A model generated the notes under the pieces. It was not told the origin of the DNA. It saw only the letters and a list, made by a program, of their open reading frames with translations, and did not search any database. DNA of 6,987 bases. It comes from Micavibrio sp. UBA2705 (GTDB taxonomy: Bacteria > Pseudomonadota > Alphaproteobacteria > Micavibrionales > Micavibrionaceae). Positions 1 through 4,783 of this stretch are shown in pieces. How positions within the stretch are numbered: the stretch's first letter is position 1; each line of letters begins with the position of its first letter. The stretch is from contig DELD01000013.1 of assembly GCA_002354205.1 (NCBI GenBank), positions 1 through 6,987 of the forward strand. Reading direction: 5' to 3'. A program made the position numbers and the translations under genes.

Positions 1-2
1 CT

Positions 3-887
3 AAAAATTTGGAGATAGCAAAAATTAAAGCGGCAGGCTATGCCCATAAGGCATTTGATGCGTTTGTACCGTGGAGCGGTAAAGAAACGCATGAAAATTC
101 ACTGCGCAGCTCAACGGGTTTTTACAGCTTGCTTGCTGGCGGTCTGCTTATAGCAGGGATTGGTCTGTATAATGCCGATGTTTATGAAGATAACTTTGCT
201 GCGGCTTCTGGCGCGAATGCGGCGCAGGCCTTGGGCAATGAAGCTTACGGCATAGGCCTGCCAGCATCATGTGGGGGCGGGGAATATTACCTTGCCAAGT
301 TTGATGGTGATTATGGCTTTTATAAGGCAACTAAAGATGGTGCAAAGGCGCTCAGCATGGGCGCGCAATTTGACGGAGCATCCAAAATTGATGCCTGCCT
401 TGAACGTATTGTGCATGACGTGGCGCAAGGGGATTTAAATTTAGCGTCTCAGTTTATATTCTCAGGTGATGCGCTGCTTTCTGACCCTATCCTTGTCACA
501 AATACAGGCTATGGCCATAGCGATGTTTTATTTGCCGCGACGCATGGTGATGCCAAGCCCTTAACAGATTATGCAGATATAGAAGATGATTTTGCCAATG
601 GTGTGAAGTTGTTGAATGTTTTATGGGATGACGCGGTTTATGATGACCTCACCCCACAAAATATTAAGACGTTTATTGATGCAAGCCAGCAGGCTATACC
701 GGAGCAAACGGCGCAATTAGCATCTGTGAACCGTAATGCGTCAGGCGATGGTGCGCTTTTGGGCGGGATGCTTTTGGCGGCATTTGGTTTTTCACTTGCT
801 TATAGTGGCGTAGCAGGCCATTCACAAAGCTATCGTGATAAACGCAATGAGCGTCAGGAAAGAATAGCGGCGCTGAGAATGTCATAA
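3..887 (+). CDS. P1: two-helix inner-membrane protein of unrecognised family, 5' end probably incomplete
   Basis: I do not recognise this family. The frame is open to the left edge. A TTG at position 9 could start it, but no ribosome-binding site is visible in the 8 bases before it and the purine-rich GGAG lies after it, so the true start is probably upstream of the window. Counting from that TTG, a hydrophobic glycine/alanine-rich helix spans about residues 38-54 and a second spans about 248-267. Between them lies an acidic domain with the protein's only two cysteines, C88 and C130. C88 sits in an LPxxC motif followed by YYLAK, as in the paralogues downstream. The basic tail contains YRDKRNERQER. 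Expected topology is N-in, exported domain, C-in. It belongs with P2-P5 but is among the most diverged, and it is separated from them by a terminator and a promoter. The coding call is firm; the function is unknown. Confidence 0.85.
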   Translation, partial: KNLEIAKIKAAGYAHKAFDAFVPWSGKETHENSLRSSTGFYSLLAGGLLIAGIGLYNADVYEDNFAAASGANAAQALGNEAYGIGLPASCGGGEYYLAKFDGDYGFYKATKDGAKALSMGAQFDGASKIDACLERIVHDVAQGDLNLASQFIFSGDALLSDPILVTNTGYGHSDVLFAATHGDAKPLTDYADIEDDFANGVKLLNVLWDDAVYDDLTPQNIKTFIDASQQAIPEQTAQLASVNRNASGDGALLGGMLLAAFGFSLAYSGVAGHSQSYRDKRNERQERIAALRMS

Positions 888-920
888 AGCTTCACTCTTG
901 GTGCGTTAGTGTAAATTACC

Positions 921-955
921 AAACCGTCCATAGTCATTATGGGCGGTTTATTTAT
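921..955 (+). terminator. Rho-independent terminator after P1
   Basis: The arms 921-930 (AAACCGTCCA) and 940-949 (TGGGCGGTTT) pair over 10 bp, with one G-T wobble, around a 9-base loop. A T-rich stretch (TTTATTTAT) follows on the plus strand. It lies 33 bases after the P1 stop, where a terminator would be expected. The T-tail is interrupted by A, so termination may be partial. Confidence 0.65.
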
Positions 956-966
956 GAAAATATCGA

Positions 967-995
967 TTGACATAATGAAGCTAACGGTTTATGAA
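967..995 (+). promoter_or_regulatory. Sigma70-type promoter for the P2-P5 operon
   Basis: A perfect -35 hexamer TTGACA (967-972) is followed after exactly 17 bases by TATGAA (990-995), a 4/6 match to the -10 consensus. Transcription would start near 1002, leaving a leader of about 78 bases before the P2 ATG. It sits just downstream of the P1 terminator. CATAAT at 971-976 is an alternative -10, but its matching -35 position is poor. Confidence 0.55.
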
Positions 996-1015
996 TATCG
1001 GTGTTCCATAAAATG

Positions 1016-1049
1016 AGCCGCGCTGTATTCGCTAAGGTGAAGCGGGGCT
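1016..1049 (+). other. Hairpin in the predicted P2 leader
   Basis: The arms 1016-1024 (AGCCGCGCT) and 1041-1049 (AGCGGGGCT) can pair over 9 positions with one G-G mismatch, around a 16-base loop. It lies within the predicted 5' untranslated region, about 30 bases before the P2 start. There is no T-run after it, so it is unlikely to terminate transcription. It could protect the mRNA or affect translation, or be chance; I recognise no riboswitch class. Confidence 0.3.
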
Positions 1050-1068
1050 TATAAATAAGTAATAGAAT

Positions 1069-1072
1069 AAGG
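1069..1072 (+). promoter_or_regulatory. Ribosome-binding site that decides the P2 start
   Basis: AAGG ends 7 bases before the ATG at 1080, a normal spacing. The in-frame TTG at 1074 would be only one base from it, which is too close, so ATG 1080 is the likely start. Confidence 0.6.
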
Positions 1073-1079
1073 TTTGTAC

Positions 1080-1961
1080 ATGTCTAAATTTATAAAAAAA
1101 TCTTGGTATAATATCTGCGGCGCAACAGATTTTGTGTTTAGTCGTTTTCAGACAAATCCAACACGCTGGGTTGCTAATAGTGTGATTGGCGCGGTATGCG
1201 GCACAGCGCTTGGTATCGGCGCGGCATTTATGGCGCAGGATGATGCCGATAACTGGGATAGCGTTGAGGCAGAACGCAGTACATGGATTGAAAATAACGC
1301 CGGATATAAAGCGGTCGGTAGCGTTGTGAACTTCCCTGAGATTTGCGGCCTTGGCAATGCATGGTATGTCGCCGCCAAAGCGCCAAATGGTGATTACACA
1401 TTATATGCAGGCAGCCAAGGTTTTTATGAACCCGTTGATACAGACCAAATTGATAGCTTTGTCGCGCGATATAAAGACTGCATTGACGCGACGCGCGCTT
1501 TGAACGAACAACAGCAGAATTTCTATGCTGATTTTGGTAAATCCATCTCACAGCCTTTGCGCAGCGATAATATATTGCGCGATGGCGCATATTCTTTCCG
1601 TAAGCTTTCTGATGAAAGCCGTGATGAATTTGATGGTCAAATGGCAGATCTGACGACAATGCTTGGTTCAGAAGATAAAGCCTTTGCATATTTAGAAGAA
1701 AGCTGGGCTGATGCGATTGAAGCGTTTGAAGATGGTGATATTTATGACCATGCAGATGCGCGCGATGTGCAAACATTTTCATATGAATATAAAGCGCCCG
1801 ATTTGCCACTATCTGTCGTGTTTAACATGATGCTGTTTGGTGTTGGCTTGGGTGCGGCTGGTGCGGCTTTTTCAGGTAAGCCTAATGACGCAGCGAAGCA
1901 GCGCGCAGCGCTGCGCGATACAAAACGCAAAATGCTGAACCATGACGATTTACAGTTCTAA
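1080..1961 (+). CDS. P2: two-helix inner-membrane protein of unrecognised family
   Basis: This is a 293-residue protein when started at ATG 1080, chosen over a TTG two codons upstream because of the AAGG spacing. I do not recognise the family. The N-terminus is basic (SKFIKKSW), then helix 1 spans about residues 31-51 with a perfect glycine zipper, G37-x3-G41-x3-G45. The exported domain has an FPxxC motif at C89 and a second cysteine at C134. Its end carries Q231-x3-YEY (Y235-Y237), shared with P4 and P5, just before helix 2 (about 242-264, also glycine/alanine-rich). The tail is basic. C13 and C40 lie in the cytoplasmic and membrane parts and are not conserved in position across the set. It is the first gene of the probable four-gene operon, behind the promoter at 967-995. 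Function is unknown; a structural role in an envelope complex is inference. Confidence 0.88.
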   Translation: MSKFIKKSWYNICGATDFVFSRFQTNPTRWVANSVIGAVCGTALGIGAAFMAQDDADNWDSVEAERSTWIENNAGYKAVGSVVNFPEICGLGNAWYVAAKAPNGDYTLYAGSQGFYEPVDTDQIDSFVARYKDCIDATRALNEQQQNFYADFGKSISQPLRSDNILRDGAYSFRKLSDESRDEFDGQMADLTTMLGSEDKAFAYLEESWADAIEAFEDGDIYDHADARDVQTFSYEYKAPDLPLSVVFNMMLFGVGLGAAGAAFSGKPNDAAKQRAALRDTKRKMLNHDDLQF

Positions 1962-1980
1962 GGAACGTTGTTGTCCTGAG

Positions 1981-1990
1981 GGAGGGGGAG
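1981..1990 (+). promoter_or_regulatory. Unusually purine-rich ribosome-binding site of P3
   Basis: The stretch GGAGGGGGAG ends 4 bases before the P3 ATG at 1995. It offers several overlapping GGAG/GAGG registers and is the strongest Shine-Dalgarno region in the cluster. This suggests P3 is translated at least as well as its neighbours. Confidence 0.6.
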
Positions 1991-1994
1991 CGTA

Positions 1995-2891
1995 ATGAAT
2001 AAATTAAAAAAACTTTGGATCTATAGCTGCTGGGGCGCATCGGCGTTAAAGGACAAGCTTAGTCATAGTGGGTTTTGGGAACCTGCTGTAACGGCAACGC
2101 TTATCGGCACGCTCTTTTCAAGTGTACTGTATGTCGCTGAAGGTGGGTCACGTAGTGAACGCACGCAGCCGCGAAAATACACAGATAGCCCCGCAGCAGA
2201 ATTTAACTTGGTGTCTTCGGTGAGGCTGCCTGAAGCGCTTTGTCCTGATTTGGACGGCTATACATATTTTGCCGCAAAGAATGAGTCGGGTGAATATGTG
2301 ATTGTTGAACGCCGTGATGATGAACCGACCCTTGAGGTGTTGGACGAGGATACGCAGCAACGCCGCGTAACACAGATTGATGAATGTCTAGATGACGCGT
2401 CAGAATTAGACGCCGCAGAACTGATTGACCTTGGCTGGGACCTTAAGTTCACCACGCAAGGTCAGATTTTCGGGCCAATTAAAATGCATAATGTGACAGA
2501 GAATAAAACCGCGATTAAATATGATTTTAATGTCTATGGATATGAAAGCTTTGATAGCCTTAAAGACGAAGTGCAAGAGGTGGAGAAATATTTGCTTATG
2601 GATGACATGAAGCTGTTATCTGCAGATAAGCTCTCTGATACATGGTGGAAAATCAGCCGCGATATTGCGCATAACGGTTTTGCTGAGCAGAGCACAGAAA
2701 ATTTACCAGCGGTAGAAATCACTCTACGCAGTTGGTCAGGATACGGCAAGTTTGCGGGGGCATGCGCCGCCGGCGGATTCGTTTTGGGCGGCGGCTTTGG
2801 GCTTATGTTCCTAAGCGGCAGTAATGGAGCTGCGCGGCGTGAAAAGTATCAGGCTAAATTAAACGCGGTTGGCCGCGATGTTATAATGTAA
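1995..2891 (+). CDS. P3: two-helix inner-membrane protein of unrecognised family
   Basis: This is a 298-residue protein, 33 bp after P2 and preceded by a strong purine-rich ribosome-binding site. I do not recognise the family. It has a basic start (NKLKKLW), helix 1 at about residues 31-48 with a small-residue ladder A34-x3-G38-x3-S42, and helix 2 at about 252-274, which is very glycine-rich. The exported domain carries the cysteine pair C83 and C131. The first follows LPEAL, one residue longer than the LPxxC of the others, and is followed by YFAAK. The stretch after it is strongly acidic (DECLDDASELD). The C-terminus has AARREKY and ends in GRDVIM, resembling the GRDxPIL ends of P4 and P5. 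The Q-x3-YEY motif of P2, P4 and P5 is absent. Function is unknown; operon position suggests co-expression with the other paralogues. Confidence 0.88.
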   Translation: MNKLKKLWIYSCWGASALKDKLSHSGFWEPAVTATLIGTLFSSVLYVAEGGSRSERTQPRKYTDSPAAEFNLVSSVRLPEALCPDLDGYTYFAAKNESGEYVIVERRDDEPTLEVLDEDTQQRRVTQIDECLDDASELDAAELIDLGWDLKFTTQGQIFGPIKMHNVTENKTAIKYDFNVYGYESFDSLKDEVQEVEKYLLMDDMKLLSADKLSDTWWKISRDIAHNGFAEQSTENLPAVEITLRSWSGYGKFAGACAAGGFVLGGGFGLMFLSGSNGAARREKYQAKLNAVGRDVIM

Positions 2892-2915
2892 GCATTAAAA
2901 AAGGAAGCGAAGATA

Positions 2916-3830
2916 ATGGGTATGAAATCAGGATGGATTAAATTTTCAGGCGGCGTTGATAAAGTCGCGAGTGGTCTGGCTTATGATCCTTTAGGCAAGG
3001 TTATGGGGGGGGCTGTGATTGGTGCTATTCTGGGCACATTTATGACTCTCGTTGTTGGCGCCTATAAAGAAGAAGGTGCACAAGATTTTTCAGATAGCGT
3101 GGATCAGGATATGCAAATATTTGAAGATGGAACATTGATGCGCTTTCCTGATGTCTGCGGCCTTGATGATAATTATTACCTTATTTCTCAAAAGCCCAAA
3201 AATGGCCTAGAAATTAGCCGTGGAAATTATGATTATTCGCATGTATTAACTGCAAAGGAACAGCGGGGAGTGGCAGACGAAATTTCCAGCTGTATGGATG
3301 CTATGCGTGGCTGGGCGCGTAAAGGAAATTTTGAGTTTGCCAATGAATTTCGTCATATACCTAATGTCGAATATAGCGAGGCAGGGCTTGTGCAAGATCA
3401 TGCGAATGCTACAATTCACCTTCATAAGGACATATCTGAAGTCAGTGAAAACGACCGTAAATCTATGCATAATATAATTAAGGCGCTAGATGATTATGTA
3501 GAGGATGGCGATAATAGCGGATTATATCACGCAGCATTTAACGCTGCGTCACAATCGTGGAATAACTATAATCGCCATACGAATGACACGGAAGTTTACT
3601 ATAATGGTGATGAGATTAAAAACGCAGATCAATACGAAAAATATGAGTATAGCAGCGTTGGCTATCTAGACTGGGCTAAAACTGTGGGCGGCGTTGGTTT
3701 GCTTGCTTTGTTCATGATGGCAGGCGGTGATACGCGCCGCAGCAATGCATATGAAACGCGCGCCGCGAAACGCAGAGAGCGCCTAAGCGCTATCAAATCA
3801 CTGTCTGGACGTGACACACCAATTTTATAA
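2916..3830 (+). CDS. P4: two-helix inner-membrane protein of unrecognised family, close paralogue of P5
   Basis: This is a 304-residue protein, 24 bp after P3. AAGGAAG at 2901-2907 lies 8 bases before ATG 2916, and the start is confirmed by alignment with P5: MGMKSGWIKF against MSIKSKWINF. Helix 1 (about residues 29-49) has a perfect zipper, G32-x3-G36-x3-G40. The exported domain contains the only two cysteines, C81 (in FPDVC) and C126, then blocks nearly shared with P5: GNFEFANEF, NVEYSEAG, DDYxxxGDN and IKNADQYEKYEY. Helix 2 is about 252-270, followed by a tail with TRRS and many arginines, ending GRDTPIL. A run of eight G at 3005-3012 falls inside the helix 1 codons, so a slip there would abolish the protein; the frame is intact here. 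Family and function are unknown. Confidence 0.9.
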   Translation: MGMKSGWIKFSGGVDKVASGLAYDPLGKVMGGAVIGAILGTFMTLVVGAYKEEGAQDFSDSVDQDMQIFEDGTLMRFPDVCGLDDNYYLISQKPKNGLEISRGNYDYSHVLTAKEQRGVADEISSCMDAMRGWARKGNFEFANEFRHIPNVEYSEAGLVQDHANATIHLHKDISEVSENDRKSMHNIIKALDDYVEDGDNSGLYHAAFNAASQSWNNYNRHTNDTEVYYNGDEIKNADQYEKYEYSSVGYLDWAKTVGGVGLLALFMMAGGDTRRSNAYETRAAKRRERLSAIKSLSGRDTPIL

Positions 3831-3855
3831 AAGATAATTTGCAGGAAACGATATT

Positions 3856-4767
3856 ATGAGCATCAAATCAAAATGGATAAATTTCAAAGGCGGCATGGAT
3901 TATATGTTTAGCGGCCTCAGTGCGCGCGGCATCAAAGGGGTGATCGAGCCTATTTGGTGGGGCGCGGTCTTTGGAACAGGGATAACCGTTGCGAGCGGGA
4001 TGATCGGCGAGGCGCATCGTGATGATTTTAGCGATAAGTTTGATTTGCAGACATATGGTGATGGGGCGTTAATCAAACTGCCTGAAGATTGTGATGTCGG
4101 CGGCTATGCTTATTTGATTTCAAAAAAGCCAAAAGGCGGGATGGAGTTAAGCAAAGGGTCATCCGCCGCATCTGCCGTTATGCCGATAGATGAGCAGGAA
4201 GAAGTGACCGAAGACATTACGAAATGTATGGTTGTGCTTTCTGAGTGGGCGATGGATGGCAACTTCAAATTTGCGGATGAATTTAAAATTGCGACAAATG
4301 TTACTTATAGCGAAGCGGGTAATATTTATGACATACATGACCAGACCAACTGGCTGCGTAAAGACATCATTGAAAATGGTAATGATGTGCAGACGCTTAA
4401 AGAATTTGTTGAGGCGCATGATGATTATGAAGAAGAAGGCGACAACACGGCTCTTTATGCCGCAGAATTTGGTAAAGCGGCAAGCGCGTGGGTGTCCTAT
4501 GTGAAGAATAAAAATGGCAATGACCCTTATTTTGATAGCGATGAGAATATTAAAAATGTCGATCAATACGCAAAATATGAATATGACAGCATGACGCTTA
4601 ACCAGTGGTTTGGGACAATGGGGTCTATGGGCGCTGCGATGATACTGTTTGGCGGTCTATCGCCCATAACCCGCCGCTCTGCTGCTTATGGCGAGCGTAA
4701 AGCCGCGCGTGATGAAAAATTAGCGGCGATCAAATTAATGGAAGGACGAGACGGGCCGATTTTATAA
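3856..4767 (+). CDS. P5: two-helix inner-membrane protein of unrecognised family, close paralogue of P4
   Basis: This is a 303-residue protein, 25 bp after P4, with AGGAAA at 3843-3848 spaced 7 bases from ATG 3856. By eye roughly half its residues match P4, including near-identical blocks around residues 135-155, the GDN segment near 195-197, IKNVDQYAKYEY at 232-243, and the tail TRRS...GRDGPIL. Helix 1 is about 32-51 (G36-x3-G40) and helix 2 is about 250-268. The only cysteines are C79 (in LPEDC) and C124, 45 residues apart as in P4, so an intramolecular disulfide in the periplasm is likely. The exported domain is markedly acidic. It is the last gene of the operon, and its stop lies 16 bp from the stop of the convergent yjbH-like gene. 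Family and function are unknown. Confidence 0.9.
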   Translation: MSIKSKWINFKGGMDYMFSGLSARGIKGVIEPIWWGAVFGTGITVASGMIGEAHRDDFSDKFDLQTYGDGALIKLPEDCDVGGYAYLISKKPKGGMELSKGSSAASAVMPIDEQEEVTEDITKCMVVLSEWAMDGNFKFADEFKIATNVTYSEAGNIYDIHDQTNWLRKDIIENGNDVQTLKEFVEAHDDYEEEGDNTALYAAEFGKAASAWVSYVKNKNGNDPYFDSDENIKNVDQYAKYEYDSMTLNQWFGTMGSMGAAMILFGGLSPITRRSAAYGERKAARDEKLAAIKLMEGRDGPIL

Positions 4768-4779
4768 GCCGCTTATTTT
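4764..4779 (+). terminator. Possible weak terminator at the end of P5
   Basis: ATAAG (4764-4768) and CTTAT (4772-4776) form a short AT-rich stem with a 3-base loop followed by TTTT. It overlaps the P5 stop codon and sits in the only gap between P5 and the convergent gene. Five base pairs with a single G-C pair make a weak terminator, so read-through into the antisense of the next gene is likely. Confidence 0.3.
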
Positions 4780-4783
4780 GTGC

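Noticed and set aside
1074..1079. TTG start for P2 two codons upstream
   Set aside because: It lies one base from the AAGG ribosome-binding site, while the ATG at 1080 has normal spacing and gives an N-terminus matching the paralogues.
1185..1203. Possible lipoprotein lipobox at P2 C40
   Set aside because: The residues before C40 are GAV, which does not fit the lipobox (leucine-like at -3, G or A at -1), and the cysteine lies in the middle of the membrane helix.
1228..1809. Minus-strand open frame of 193 codons opposite P2
   Set aside because: Its composition is rich in histidine, arginine and tyrosine, typical of an antisense shadow, and it shows no recognisable motif. P2 on the other strand is supported by its paralogues.
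4232..4504. Plus-strand open frame of 90 codons inside P5
   Set aside because: It lies wholly inside P5 in another frame, is methionine- and arginine-rich as expected for a shifted frame, and P5 has strong paralogue support.
4159..4566. Minus-strand open frame of 135 codons opposite P5
   Set aside because: It is an antisense shadow of a well-supported gene, with no family resemblance.
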